A stretch of DNA of 46,220 nucleotides, taken from positions 7,536 through 53,755 of the forward strand of contig DGSP01000034.1 in assembly GCA_002393555.1 (NCBI GenBank), in the 5' to 3' direction. The position numbers and the translations under genes are program-made. This document shows positions 31,612 through 40,090 of the stretch, piece after piece. Every line of letters starts with the position of its first letter. Position 1 is the stretch's first letter. Under the pieces are notes generated by a model. That model did not search any database and was not told where the DNA came from. It saw only the letters and a list, made by a program, of their open reading frames with translations. This DNA is from Prevotellaceae bacterium UBA4359 (GTDB lineage Bacteria > Bacteroidota > Bacteroidia > Bacteroidales > Bacteroidaceae).

Positions 31612-33156
31612 ATGATGGAACAAATCCAAGGAAAGATATCACAGATTATCGGCCCCGTGGTCGATGTGCAGTTCTCGGCCGAACGGCTGCCACGCATCCA
31701 TGATGCGCTGACCATCGAACGCGAGAACGGCGAAGAGGCTTCGGGCAAGGCACAGAAGGGCCGTGCCAGACGGCTGGTGGTGGAAGTGCAGCAGCACCTG
31801 GGCGAGAACACCGTGCGGTGTGTGGCGATGGAAAGCACGGACGGACTGCGGCGCGGCATGCTGGCCACGGCGTTGGGACGCCCCATCACGATGCCGACGG
31901 GCGAGCAGGTGAAGGGCCGACTGATGAATGTGAGCGGCGACCCCATCGACGGCATGGACGACTTGAACCGCGAGAGCGCACTGCCCATCCACCGAGAGGC
32001 CCCGAAGTTTGACGAACTGTCGCCTGCACAGGAGGTTCTCTATACGGGCATCAAGGTGATTGACCTGATTGAGCCATACGCCAAGGGCGGAAAGATTGGT
32101 CTCTTTGGCGGTGCCGGTGTGGGAAAGACGGTGCTGATTCAGGAACTCATCAACAATGTAGCAAAGAAGAACAACGGTTTTTCCGTCTTCACAGGTGTGG
32201 GCGAACGAACGAGAGAGGGCAACGACCTCTTGAGGGAGATGATTGAAAGCGGGGTCATCCGCTACGGCGAGAAGTTCAAGGAGGCGATGGAAGAGGGAAA
32301 GTGGGACTTGAGCCTCATCGACAAGGAAGAACTGAAGAAAAGCCAGGTGAGCCTGGTGTTTGGACAGATGAACGAGCCGCCGGGCGCACGTGCCAGCGTG
32401 GCTCTGTCGGGTCTGACCATTGCCGAGTCGTTCCGCGACGGTGTGAGCAGTGGCAAGGGTGGCGACATCCTGCTGTTTATCGACAACATTTTCCGTTTCA
32501 CCCAGGCTGGTTCGGAGGTGTCGGCCCTGCTGGGACGAATGCCTTCGGCTGTGGGTTATCAGCCCACGCTGGCCAGCGAGATGGGACAGATGCAGGAGCG
32601 CATCACCTCAACCAAGAACGGCTCCATCACCTCGGTGCAGGCCGTGTATGTGCCAGCCGACGACTTGACCGACCCTGCTCCGGCCACCACATTCTCCCAC
32701 CTGGATGCCACAACGGTGCTGAACCGTAAGATTGCCGAGTTGGGCATCTATCCTGCAGTCGATCCGCTGGATTCGACCTCACGCATTCTCGACCCCAACG
32801 TGGTGGGCGAGGAGCACTATCAGACGGCACAGCGCGTGAAGCAGATTCTGCAGAGAAACAAGGAGTTGCAGGACATCATCTCCATCCTCGGCATGGAGGA
32901 ACTGTCCGACGAGGACAAGACGACCGTGAATCGCGCCCGACGTGTGCAGCGTTTCCTCTCGCAACCCTTCGCCGTGGCACAACAGTTCACGGGAGTGCCG
33001 GGCGTGATGGTGAGCATCGAGGACACCATCAAGGGTTTCAAGATGATACTGGACGGAGAGTGCGACGACCTGCCCGAACAGGCTTTCCTCAACGTGGGCA
33101 CCATCGAGGAGGCATTTGAGAAAGCAGAAAAACTCAGCAAGGAGTTAAAGAGTTAG
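31612..33156 (+). CDS. atpD: ATP synthase F1 subunit beta
   Basis: About 514 residues. It holds the catalytic nucleotide sites of the F1 head. Visible motifs are ISQIIGPVVDVQF at the start, the P-loop GGAGVGKT (about 167-174), GVGERTREGNDLL, and the Walker B region DILLFIDNIFRF. The ATG ATG pair at 31612/31615 is chosen; an upstream in-frame TTG at 31591 overlaps the promoter element and is rejected. Compared with related beta subunits as I remember them, there is a short basic insertion (SGKAQKGRARR) in the N-terminal barrel. The stretch EEGKWDLSLIDKEELKKSQ before LVFGQMNEPPGAR is typical of Bacteroidetes. First gene of the operon, 7 bp before atpC. Confidence 0.97.
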   Translation: MMEQIQGKISQIIGPVVDVQFSAERLPRIHDALTIERENGEEASGKAQKGRARRLVVEVQQHLGENTVRCVAMESTDGLRRGMLATALGRPITMPTGEQVKGRLMNVSGDPIDGMDDLNRESALPIHREAPKFDELSPAQEVLYTGIKVIDLIEPYAKGGKIGLFGGAGVGKTVLIQELINNVAKKNNGFSVFTGVGERTREGNDLLREMIESGVIRYGEKFKEAMEEGKWDLSLIDKEELKKSQVSLVFGQMNEPPGARASVALSGLTIAESFRDGVSSGKGGDILLFIDNIFRFTQAGSEVSALLGRMPSAVGYQPTLASEMGQMQERITSTKNGSITSVQAVYVPADDLTDPAPATTFSHLDATTVLNRKIAELGIYPAVDPLDSTSRILDPNVVGEEHYQTAQRVKQILQRNKELQDIISILGMEELSDEDKTTVNRARRVQRFLSQPFAVAQQFTGVPGVMVSIEDTIKGFKMILDGECDDLPEQAFLNVGTIEEAFEKAEKLSKELKS

Positions 33157-33163
33157 AAAAACC

Positions 33164-33385
33164 ATGCATCTACAAATCATCACACCTACAGGCATGACGT
33201 ATGACGGCGAAGTGGCCCGTTTCCAGTTCCCGTCTGCCACAGGACTCATGGAGTTCTTGCCCGGTCACACCGCAATGATAGCGGAGGTGAAAAAGGGGCT
33301 TATCCACACGGAATCGGAAGAACTGGACTGCGGAGCGGGGGTGGTGAGGATAGAGAACGACTTGATTACCGTAGTGTGCGAATAA
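33164..33385 (+). CDS. atpC: ATP synthase F1 subunit epsilon, short form
   Basis: This 73-residue protein contains only the N-terminal beta-sandwich (MHLQIITPTGMTYDGEVARF, FLPGHTAMIAEVKKGLI). The C-terminal two-helix region, which inhibits ATP hydrolysis in many bacteria, is absent. Short epsilon subunits are, as far as I recall, usual in Bacteroidetes. It connects the gamma stalk to the c-ring. It lies between atpD (7 bp) and atpB (25 bp). Confidence 0.93.
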   Translation: MHLQIITPTGMTYDGEVARFQFPSATGLMEFLPGHTAMIAEVKKGLIHTESEELDCGAGVVRIENDLITVVCE

Positions 33386-33410
33386 TCAGCAAAAAACAGC
33401 AAGAAGTAAT

Positions 33411-34412
33411 ATGCTCAGAAAGTTCCTTATATATATAGTATGTGTCATCGGCTTCGCTGCACCCACAAGGGCGGAAGAGGAACTGGATGTGTCGAAGATT
33501 ATCTTTGAGCATCTGGGCGACAGTTACGAGTGGCACATTGCCCAAGGAGCAGTCATTCCCCTACCCTGCATCCTCATCAACGGAGAGGGTGTGGAGGTCT
33601 TCTTGTCGGACAAACTGGAACACGGAGCAACCTACAACGGCTACCACATCGCAACGGAAGGCGACCACGAAGGAAAGATAGTGAACGAGGCTGGAGAACG
33701 CCCCTTCGACATCAGCATCACGAAGAATGTGCTGGAACTCTTCATCGTGTGTATCTTGCTGTGTTCCGTAGTGTTAGGACTGGCTCGGTGGTATAAGAAA
33801 AACGGTAGCAAGAAGGCTCCTGGCGGTTTTGTGGGCATGATGGAGGCTGTGGTGGATTTCATCGACAAGGACATTGCAAAGGAGAGCATTGGTCATGGTT
33901 ATGAGCGGTTCTCGCCCTATCTGATGACGGTGTTCCTCTTTATCTTGACCAGCAATCTCTTAGGACTCATTCCCGTGTTTCCTGGAGGAGCAAACCTGAC
34001 GGGCAACATAGCCGTGACGCTGACCTGCGCCATCACCGCCTTCATCGCCATCAACTGCTTTGCCCCCAAGGGCTACTACAAGAGCATCTTCTGGCCCGAC
34101 GTGCCCATCTTCCTGAAGGCACCCCTACCCATCATGCCGACCATCGAATTCATCGGCGTGTTCACCAAGCCTTTCTCGCTCACCGTGCGTCTCTTCGCCA
34201 ACATCATGGCCGGCCACATCATCATCTTGGCCTTGACCAGCGTAGTCTTTGTCACCGCCCAGATGGGAGCCGCCATGAATGCCTCGATGACCGTAGTAAG
34301 CGTCCTCTTCTGCATCTTCATGAACTGTCTCGAACTGCTCGTGGCATTCATCCAAGCATACGTCTTCACCATTCTCACCGCCAACTTTATCGGTCTGGCC
34401 CACAGCGAATAG
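33411..34412 (+). CDS. atpB: ATP synthase Fo subunit a with N-terminal signal-like extension
   Basis: This 333-residue protein has a signal-peptide-like start (MLRKFLIYIVCVIGFAAP) and an extra N-terminal region of roughly 90 residues before the first conserved membrane helix (LFIVCILLCSVVLGLARW). Such an extension is common in Bacteroidetes. Conserved Fo motifs are present: TSNLLGLIPVFPGG, PIMPTIEFIGVFTKPFSLTV and RLFANIMAGHI, where the Arg near residue 259 is the essential proton-path residue. It forms the half-channels next to the c-ring. A 140-bp spacer made of 9-bp repeats separates it from atpE. Confidence 0.96.
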   Translation: MLRKFLIYIVCVIGFAAPTRAEEELDVSKIIFEHLGDSYEWHIAQGAVIPLPCILINGEGVEVFLSDKLEHGATYNGYHIATEGDHEGKIVNEAGERPFDISITKNVLELFIVCILLCSVVLGLARWYKKNGSKKAPGGFVGMMEAVVDFIDKDIAKESIGHGYERFSPYLMTVFLFILTSNLLGLIPVFPGGANLTGNIAVTLTCAITAFIAINCFAPKGYYKSIFWPDVPIFLKAPLPIMPTIEFIGVFTKPFSLTVRLFANIMAGHIIILALTSVVFVTAQMGAAMNASMTVVSVLFCIFMNCLELLVAFIQAYVFTILTANFIGLAHSE

Positions 34413-34432
34413 AAAACAGAGGAACAGCAGAA

Positions 34433-34504
34433 CTAGACAGGCTAGAAATACTAGAAGAACTAGAAGGACTAGAAAGACTAGAACAACTAGAAGAACTAGA
34501 ACAA
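34433..34504. repeat. 9-bp tandem repeat CTAGAAnnA between atpB and atpE
   Basis: Eight consecutive 9-bp units, each starting CTAGA, fill 34433-34504; the next unit breaks down as CTATAA. The repeats are in phase throughout. Read from the first CTA they would encode Leu-Glu-x triplets, but no start codon or gene signal supports translation. Confidence 0.85.
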
Positions 34505-34552
34505 CTATAAAAAACAAAAAGAAAGAAACAAACCACTAAAAACCATATAATT

Positions 34553-34798
34553 ATGATTCTTGAAGCAGTAACAGCAGGCGTAAACTTCGCCCAAGTAGGA
34601 GCAGCCATCGGTGCTGCCATTGCAGTGATTGGTGCCGCATGGGGCATCGGCATGATTGGCAAGTCTGCCACAGAAAGCATCGCCCGTCAGCCTTCAGCAG
34701 CGGGCAACATCCGCACGTCCATGATTCTCACCGCCGCCTTCATCGAGGGCGTGGCCCTGTTTGCCATTGTGGTGTGTCTGCTCATCGCACTAAAGTAA
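34553..34798 (+). CDS. atpE: ATP synthase Fo subunit c
   Basis: This 81-residue protein forms a two-helix hairpin. The loop carries the conserved R-Q-P (45-47). The ion-binding carboxylate is E65 in AAFIEGVALFAIVV. Helix 1 is Gly/Ala-rich (GAAIGAAIAVIGAAWGIG). It lacks the Gln in helix 1 and the Ser/Thr after the Glu that make up known sodium-binding sites, so proton coupling is the better guess. The protein forms the rotor ring in the membrane. Confidence 0.96.
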   Translation: MILEAVTAGVNFAQVGAAIGAAIAVIGAAWGIGMIGKSATESIARQPSAAGNIRTSMILTAAFIEGVALFAIVVCLLIALK

Positions 34799-34811
34799 TT
34801 TCCCAGAAAGT

Positions 34812-34865
34812 CTGGAACATCTAGAGAATCTAGAATAACCAGTAAGACTGGAATATCTAGAAAAA
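34812..34865. repeat. 9-bp periodic repeat between atpE and atpF
   Basis: Six 9-bp units (CTGGAACAT, CTAGAGAAT, CTAGAATAA, CCAGTAAGA, CTGGAATAT, CTAGAAAAA) occupy 34812-34865. They share the CTAGA/CTGGA core with the repeat before atpE but are more diverged. Confidence 0.75.
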
Positions 34866-34876
34866 AGAAAGAAACC

Positions 34877-35362
34877 ATGAATCTACTCACACCAGATCCG
34901 GGACTTCTCTTCTGGATGGTACTCTCATTCGGCGTGGTGTTCTTCCTGCTGGCGAAGTTCGGCTTCCCAGTGATTGTGAAGGCCATCAACGAACGCAAGG
35001 AGTTCATCGAGATGTCGCTGCTCTCTGCCAAGCAGGCCAACGAACGGCTGGCCGCCATTCAGCAGGAGGGCGAGCAATTGCTGGCCCAAGCCAAGGCGCA
35101 GCAAAAGGAAATCATCGCTGGTGCCATGCAGGAGAAACAACGGATAGTGCAGGCGGCACAGGACGAGGCTCAAACCTCTGCCAGCCAAATGATAGAAGAT
35201 GCTAAGCAAAGCATTCAGGCTGAGAAAGAAAGGGCCTTGCGAGACGTGCGGGAAGAGGTCGCATCCCTTGCTCTCGACATTGCCGAAAAAGTGATTGGAG
35301 AACGGATGAAGGATGCCGACGAGCAGAAGAAAGTCATCGAAAGACTCATTGACCGACTCTAA
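34877..35362 (+). CDS. atpF: ATP synthase Fo subunit b
   Basis: This 161-residue protein has one N-terminal membrane helix (LLFWMVLSFGVVFFLLAKFG) followed by a long charged, Ala/Glu/Gln-rich coiled coil (ANERLAAIQQEGEQLLAQAK and onward), ending in a region that contacts delta (VASLALDIAEKVIGERM). It is the peripheral stalk of the enzyme. Length and layout are normal. The stop codon lies within the first unit of the 21-bp repeat that fills the spacer to atpH. Confidence 0.94.
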   Translation: MNLLTPDPGLLFWMVLSFGVVFFLLAKFGFPVIVKAINERKEFIEMSLLSAKQANERLAAIQQEGEQLLAQAKAQQKEIIAGAMQEKQRIVQAAQDEAQTSASQMIEDAKQSIQAEKERALRDVREEVASLALDIAEKVIGERMKDADEQKKVIERLIDRL

Positions 35363-35482
35363 ATCTTAGGACATCTACTCTAAACCTTAGAGCATCGGCT
35401 CTTCACTTTAGGGCATCGACTCTTCACTTTAGAGCATCGACTCTTCACCTCCAACTCAAAACTCTTAACTCTGAATCTCATG
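35357..35482. repeat. 21-bp tandem repeat between atpF and atpH
   Basis: Four recognisable 21-bp units start at 35357, 35378, 35399 and 35420. The last two differ at one position and share CTCTTCACTTTAG and GCATCGA. Two degenerate units run to 35482 and change into 7-bp words (AACTCAA, AACTCTT, AACTCTG). The repeat overlaps the end of atpF and reaches the atpH start. Confidence 0.8.
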
Positions 35483-36028
35483 ATGAACGGAAGTATCGCC
35501 AAACGATATGCCACGGCCTTGTTTGAGGAGGCCCAAGCGCAGTTCGTGGACCAGCAGGTCTATGACCACCTTGGTGTGCTCTTTCGCAACATGAAGGATG
35601 AACCCAACCTGCAAATGGCACTCATCAACCCGCGAGTCACGAAAGAGCAGAAGTACACGCTGCTCCTACTGGCATCGGGACTTGACCCTGAAGCCACTAC
35701 GCTCTACACACGTTTCCTCCTCCTGCTGCTGGAGAACCACCGCGAGAACCAGTTGCGCATGATTATCTTCGTCTATCGCGACATGTATCGTGAGCATCAT
35801 GGCATTGACCGCGTGGTGTTCGAGACGGCAGTGCCTGTCGATGACAGTATCATCAGCCACCTGACTCAACGCATCCAGCAGAACACCCATCGCGCCGTGG
35901 AATGTGAGCGCAAGGTAAACCCACGTCTCATCGGTGGTTTCCGTCTCCGCATCGGCGACCGCCACTACGACTATAGTTACAAACATCAACTTGAAAAGAT
36001 ACGAGAAAGCCTATGTCCGACCAGATAA
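35480..36028 (+). CDS. atpH: ATP synthase F1 subunit delta
   Basis: This 182-residue protein starts with the family-typical GSIAKRYATALFEEA and ends with the conserved NPRLIGGFRLRIGDRHYDYS region. It links the F1 head to the b subunits. Adjacent ATGs at 35480 and 35483 are both possible starts. The 3' end overlaps the atpA start by 16 bases in another frame, which favours coupled translation. Confidence 0.93.
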   Translation: MMNGSIAKRYATALFEEAQAQFVDQQVYDHLGVLFRNMKDEPNLQMALINPRVTKEQKYTLLLLASGLDPEATTLYTRFLLLLLENHRENQLRMIIFVYRDMYREHHGIDRVVFETAVPVDDSIISHLTQRIQQNTHRAVECERKVNPRLIGGFRLRIGDRHYDYSYKHQLEKIRESLCPTR

Positions 36029-37599
36029 AGGTGAGCGAGGTGACAGCCATGCTGCGCCAACAACTTGCCGACATAGATAACGAAGAAAACACACTCGGCA
36101 ACGAGACCGAGGTGGGCACCGTGCTCACGGTCAGCGACGGCGTGGTTCGTGCCTACGGCCTACGCAACGCCGAAGCAGGCGAACTCCTTGAGTTTGACAA
36201 CGGTATGAAAGCCATTGTGATGAATCTCGAGGAAGACAACGTGGGTGCCGTGCTGCTCGGCCCCACCGACAACATCGAGGAGGGTGACACCGTGAAGCGC
36301 ACTGGCCGCATTGCCTCTATCGCCGTGAGCGAAGGCATGGTGGGACGCGTGGTCGATACCCTCGGCCACCCCATCGACGGCCAGGGTGCCATCACCGGCG
36401 AAACCTTCGACATGCCGCTGGAGCGCAAAGCCCCCGGAGTCATATTCCGACAGCCCGTCAACGAACCGCTGCAGACAGGCTTGAAGGCAGTGGATGCCAT
36501 GATTCCTATCGGTCGAGGACAGCGAGAACTCATCATCGGTGACCGTCAGACAGGCAAAACCGCCATCGCCATCGACACCATCATCAACCAGCGTCCCAAC
36601 TACGAAGCAGGCCACCCCGTCTATTGCATCTACGTAGCCATCGGGCAGAAGGGTTCCACCGTGGCCACCATCGTGAACACCCTACGCCAGAAGGGCGCAA
36701 TGGATTACACCATCGTTGTGTCTGCTACAGCCAGCGACCCTGCTGCCATGCAATACTATGCCGCTTTTGCCGGAGCCGCCATTGGCGAATACTTCCGCGA
36801 CACAGGCCGCCATGCCCTTGTAGTTTATGACGACCTCTCCAAACAGGCCGTGGCCTATCGCGAGGTGTCGCTCATCCTGAAGCGTCCATCGGGCCGCGAA
36901 GCCTACCCCGGCGACATCTTCTACCTCCACTCTCGCCTGCTCGAACGTGCAGCAAAAATCATCGCCCAGCAGGAAGTGGCAGAGCAGATGAACGACCTGC
37001 CCGACTGTCTCCAAGGCAAGGTGCGTGGGGGAGGTTCACTCACGGCACTACCCATCATCGAGACTCAGGCTGGCGACGTGTCAGCCTATATCCCCACCAA
37101 CGTCATCTCCATCACCGACGGACAGATATTCCTGGAGACCGACCTCTTCAACCAAGGTGTACGCCCAGCCATCAACGTCGGCATCTCCGTTTCGCGTGTG
37201 GGTGGCAATGCCCAACTGAAGGCCATGAAGAAGGTGGCAGGAACGCTGAAGATAGACCAGGCGCAGTATCGCGAACTGGAGTCCTTCTCCAAGTTCGGCA
37301 GCGACATGGACCCCGTCACCGCCTTCACCATCGACAAGGGGCGCAAGAACTCGCAACTGCTCATCCAAAAGCAGTATCGCCCCATGCCTGTGGAGGAGCA
37401 GATTGCCATCCTCTATTGCGGCACCCATGGACTGCTGCGCAACATCAAGGTGGAAGAAGTCGCTGCTTTCGAGACCGCCTTCCTCGACCTGCTGCGCACC
37501 AGCCATAAGGAAGACGTACTCCAGCCGCTTCGACAAGGTAAGATAGACGACAACATCACCAATATCATTGAAAAAACTGCTGCATCCATACAATTGTAA
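36013..37599 (+). CDS. atpA: ATP synthase F1 subunit alpha
   Basis: This 528-residue protein carries the P-loop GDRQTGKT (about 176-183), the N-terminal barrel (GTVLTVSDGVVRAYGL), VYCIYVAIGQKGSTVA and the SISRVGGNAQ-type motif (SVSRVGGNAQLKAMKK). Alpha subunits form the non-catalytic nucleotide sites. The start at 36013 (MSDQIKVSEV) is inside the end of atpH. The stop at 37599 is directly followed by the atpG ATG with no gap. Confidence 0.97.
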   Translation: MSDQIKVSEVTAMLRQQLADIDNEENTLGNETEVGTVLTVSDGVVRAYGLRNAEAGELLEFDNGMKAIVMNLEEDNVGAVLLGPTDNIEEGDTVKRTGRIASIAVSEGMVGRVVDTLGHPIDGQGAITGETFDMPLERKAPGVIFRQPVNEPLQTGLKAVDAMIPIGRGQRELIIGDRQTGKTAIAIDTIINQRPNYEAGHPVYCIYVAIGQKGSTVATIVNTLRQKGAMDYTIVVSATASDPAAMQYYAAFAGAAIGEYFRDTGRHALVVYDDLSKQAVAYREVSLILKRPSGREAYPGDIFYLHSRLLERAAKIIAQQEVAEQMNDLPDCLQGKVRGGGSLTALPIIETQAGDVSAYIPTNVISITDGQIFLETDLFNQGVRPAINVGISVSRVGGNAQLKAMKKVAGTLKIDQAQYRELESFSKFGSDMDPVTAFTIDKGRKNSQLLIQKQYRPMPVEEQIAILYCGTHGLLRNIKVEEVAAFETAFLDLLRTSHKEDVLQPLRQGKIDDNITNIIEKTAASIQL

Positions 37600-38484
37600 A
37601 TGGCTTCACTCAAAGAAATAAAAGGTCGCATTGCGTCCATCCAAAACACGCAGAAAATCACTTCAGCCATGCGCATGGTGGCCAGTGCCAAACTCCACCA
37701 TACGCAGGGCTTGACTGAGAAGTTCCTGCACTATAGGGATGAACTGCAGACCATTCTGGAATGTCTGGGTGGGGGCGACATCTCTGCCCACACGGAGAGG
37801 ATGGACGAGAAGACAGAAGAAAAGAAGAGAGTGAAATCAGTCCTGCTCATCCCAGTGTCAAGCAACAGCGGCCTGTGCGGAGCCTTCAACAGCAACATCA
37901 CCAAAGCCACACTGCAGCGTATTCAGGAGTTGAACCAGCAGGGAACGCAGGCATGCCTGCTTCCCATCGGCAAGAAGATAGCCCACGACCTGAAGAACAA
38001 AGGGGTTGACTGCAACACCGACTACATCAATCTGATAGAGACGATGGAGAAGGAGAAGGCTTTTGCCAAAGTGTCTGTCCTTGTCGAGTTTGCCCAACAA
38101 CAGCAACAGAGTGGCAAGATAGACCAGGTGGAGTTCATCTATCATCACTTCAAGTCCATGGGCACACAGGTCATCACCAACACCCCACTCCATCTGACTA
38201 CACCACAAATACAGACGAAGGGAGATGAACACTATCTGACCGAACCCACTCCGCAAGAACTCTTGACCAACCTTTTCCCTCGTCTGCTCAACGCCCAAGC
38301 CTACGGCATCCTGCTCGACTCCCTCACCAGCGAACATGCAGCCCGCATGCTCGCCATGCAGACGGCTGACGACAATGCCAACGAACTGCTCAAGGAACTT
38401 CGTCTGCTCTACAACAAGACGCGCCAACAGGCCATCACCAACGAACTCATCGACATCATGGGCGGTCAGAGCGGAAAGAATTGA
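37600..38484 (+). CDS. atpG: ATP synthase F1 subunit gamma
   Basis: This 294-residue protein begins MASLKEIKGRIASIQNTQKI and has ITSAMRMVASAKLH, the conserved N-terminal helix of the rotor shaft. SSNSGLCGAFNSNI is the central Rossmann-like part, and SEHAARMLAMQTADDNANEL the conserved C-terminal helix. It is the last gene of the operon, fused stop-to-start with atpA and followed 25 bp later by a strong terminator. Confidence 0.96.
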   Translation: MASLKEIKGRIASIQNTQKITSAMRMVASAKLHHTQGLTEKFLHYRDELQTILECLGGGDISAHTERMDEKTEEKKRVKSVLLIPVSSNSGLCGAFNSNITKATLQRIQELNQQGTQACLLPIGKKIAHDLKNKGVDCNTDYINLIETMEKEKAFAKVSVLVEFAQQQQQSGKIDQVEFIYHHFKSMGTQVITNTPLHLTTPQIQTKGDEHYLTEPTPQELLTNLFPRLLNAQAYGILLDSLTSEHAARMLAMQTADDNANELLKELRLLYNKTRQQAITNELIDIMGGQSGKN

Positions 38485-38509
38485 CATCCCATTTTCTCAA
38501 ACAATAAGA

Positions 38510-38548
38510 AAGTCCATCTTTTTCAGCCGAAAAAGATGGACTTTTTTT
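38510..38548 (+). terminator. Intrinsic terminator of the ATP synthase operon
   Basis: Bases 38510-38524 and 38529-38543 form a perfect 15-bp stem with a 4-base loop AGCC. A run of seven T follows (38542-38548). It sits 25 bp after the atpG stop. Confidence 0.92.
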
Positions 38549-38561
38549 GTTGACAAAGCCG

Positions 38562-38569
38562 TACCTTTG
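38562..38569 (+). promoter_or_regulatory. -7 element for the sugar porter gene
   Basis: TACCTTTG fits TAnnTTTG exactly and lies 30 bp upstream of the ATG at 38600, just past the ATP synthase terminator. No clear -33 TTTG lies at the usual distance; the T tract of the terminator occupies part of that region. Confidence 0.6.
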
Positions 38570-38599
38570 CAGCATCAAATCAACTTTACCTAAAACACA

Positions 38600-39889
38600 A
38601 TGAAAAAGAGTTTCCTTTACTTCATTTGCTCGGTGTCAGCCATGGGCGGTCTGCTGTTTGGCTACGATTGGGTGGTCATCGGCGGTGCGAAGCCGTTCTA
38701 TGAAGAGTTTTTCCAGATAGCCCACGACCCCGTGATGCAGGGAGTGGCCATGAGCACGGCCCTTGTCGGTTGCCTCATCGGTGCCATGGTGGCAGGAGCA
38801 TTGGCCGACAAGTATGGACGTAAGCCACTGCTCATCACGGCAGCCGTACTCTTTACGACCAGTGCCATCATGACGGGCCTGTTCGACGACTTCACATTAT
38901 TCAACATAGCCCGCTTCATCGGCGGCATCGGCATCGGTGTGGCATCGGCCCTCTCGCCCATGTACATTGCCGAGGTCTCCCCTGCCAACATTCGGGGCAG
39001 GCTGGTGAGCCTCAACCAGATGACCATCGTGCTGGGCATTCTGGCCGCACAAGTGGTCAACATGCTGTTGGCGAAAGAGACGAGCGACGTGGCGGGCATG
39101 GCTTGGAACCTCGAATGGGGCTGGCGCTGGATGTTTTGGGCAGAAACGGTGCCAGCGGCTTTGTTCCTCGTGATGGCGTTTTTCATACCAGAGAGTCCTG
39201 TGTTTTTGGCGATGAAGACCGCTGCGGCGGAGGCGCAACACACGCAACAGAAGGCAGGGTTGGGAGAACTGATGGAGCGGCGATACGGAAAGGTGCTGCT
39301 GTTGGGGCTTGTCATCGCCGTGTTCCAGCAATGGTGCGGCACGAACGTCATTTTCAACTATGCGCAGGAAATCTTTGTCAGCGCGGGATATAACGTCGAT
39401 GGCATGTTCATCAACATCGTCATCACAGGCATAGCCAACGTGGTCTTCACCTTCGTGGCCCTCTACACCGTGGAGAAGTGGGGCCGCCGCTCCCTCATGC
39501 TCATCGGTGCCTGCGGTCTCGGCCTCATCTACCTCACACTGGGCACCTGCTACTACTTTGGCGTGACGGGCGTGTTCATGGTCGCACTGGTGGTGGCCGC
39601 CATCTCTTGCTATGCCATGACCCTCGGCCCCATCACGTGGGTGCTCCTGTCTGAAATCTTCCCCGACCGTGTGCGCGGCATCGCCATGGCCACCTGCACC
39701 TTCGCCCTGTGGGTGGGGTGCTGCACGCTCACGTTCACCTTCCCCTCGATGAACGCAGCCCTCGGCAGCAGCGGCTCTTTCTGGATTTATTCGGCCATCT
39801 GCCTCTGCACCTTCGTCTATCTTTTCCGAGCCTGCCCCGAAACCAAAGGCAAGAGTCTGGCAGAACTGGAAAAGGAACTTACCGTATAA
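38600..39889 (+). CDS. Sugar porter family MFS transporter (XylE-like)
   Basis: This 429-residue protein has about twelve hydrophobic segments. Sugar-porter signatures include MGGLLFGYDWVVIGGA (helix 1), ALADKYGRKPLL (loop 2-3), PMYIAEVSPANIRGRLVSLN (loop 4-5), PESPVFL at the end of the first half, QQWCGTNVIFNYA in helix 7 and PETKGKSLAELE at the C-terminus. Family members take up sugars with protons; the nearest well-known relatives carry xylose, glucose, galactose or arabinose. The exact sugar is unknown. It has its own promoter element and is followed by a DUF5107/TPR gene and a convergent AraC-type regulator. Confidence 0.92.
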   Translation: MKKSFLYFICSVSAMGGLLFGYDWVVIGGAKPFYEEFFQIAHDPVMQGVAMSTALVGCLIGAMVAGALADKYGRKPLLITAAVLFTTSAIMTGLFDDFTLFNIARFIGGIGIGVASALSPMYIAEVSPANIRGRLVSLNQMTIVLGILAAQVVNMLLAKETSDVAGMAWNLEWGWRWMFWAETVPAALFLVMAFFIPESPVFLAMKTAAAEAQHTQQKAGLGELMERRYGKVLLLGLVIAVFQQWCGTNVIFNYAQEIFVSAGYNVDGMFINIVITGIANVVFTFVALYTVEKWGRRSLMLIGACGLGLIYLTLGTCYYFGVTGVFMVALVVAAISCYAMTLGPITWVLLSEIFPDRVRGIAMATCTFALWVGCCTLTFTFPSMNAALGSSGSFWIYSAICLCTFVYLFRACPETKGKSLAELEKELTV

Positions 39890-39940
39890 CCCTAACGCCA
39901 CACTTCCACTTCTCCTCAACAGACACTGCCAATGCCCCTA

Positions 39941-40009
39941 AACCGACGTCGGGGACATCGGTCAACCGACATCGGGGACATCGGTCAACCGATGTCGGGG
40001 ACGTCGGTC
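39941..40009. repeat. Three tandem 23-bp units, each a small hairpin
   Basis: Units start at 39941, 39964 and 39987 and match at 20 or more of 23 positions. Each reads AACCGA-YG/AT-C-GGGGAC-RTCGGTC, so ACCGA..GTC can pair with GAC..TCGGT inside the unit. The changes are mostly transitions that keep the stem as G-U pairs. It lies between the MFS gene and the DUF5107 gene and has no coding role that I can support. Confidence 0.8.
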
Positions 40010-40090
40010 AAGAGGCAACGAGCGGAAGGGAAAAGGAGTCATTACGTTCAGTCATCGGAAGAACAAGAACAACATCAAAACAAGCATACT

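Noticed and set aside
34433..34510. Frameshifted C-terminal extension of atpB encoding a Leu-Glu coiled coil
   Set aside because: The -1 frame is open and ends at TAA 34508-34510, but there is no slippery sequence before the normal stop and atpB is complete without it.
39941..40009. CRISPR-like array
   Set aside because: The 23-bp units abut directly with no spacers and number only three; no cas gene is present.
39932..40090. 53-residue N-terminal extension of the DUF5107 protein
   Set aside because: It is a translation of the 23-bp repeats and following low-complexity DNA; the family-like sequence begins at 40091.
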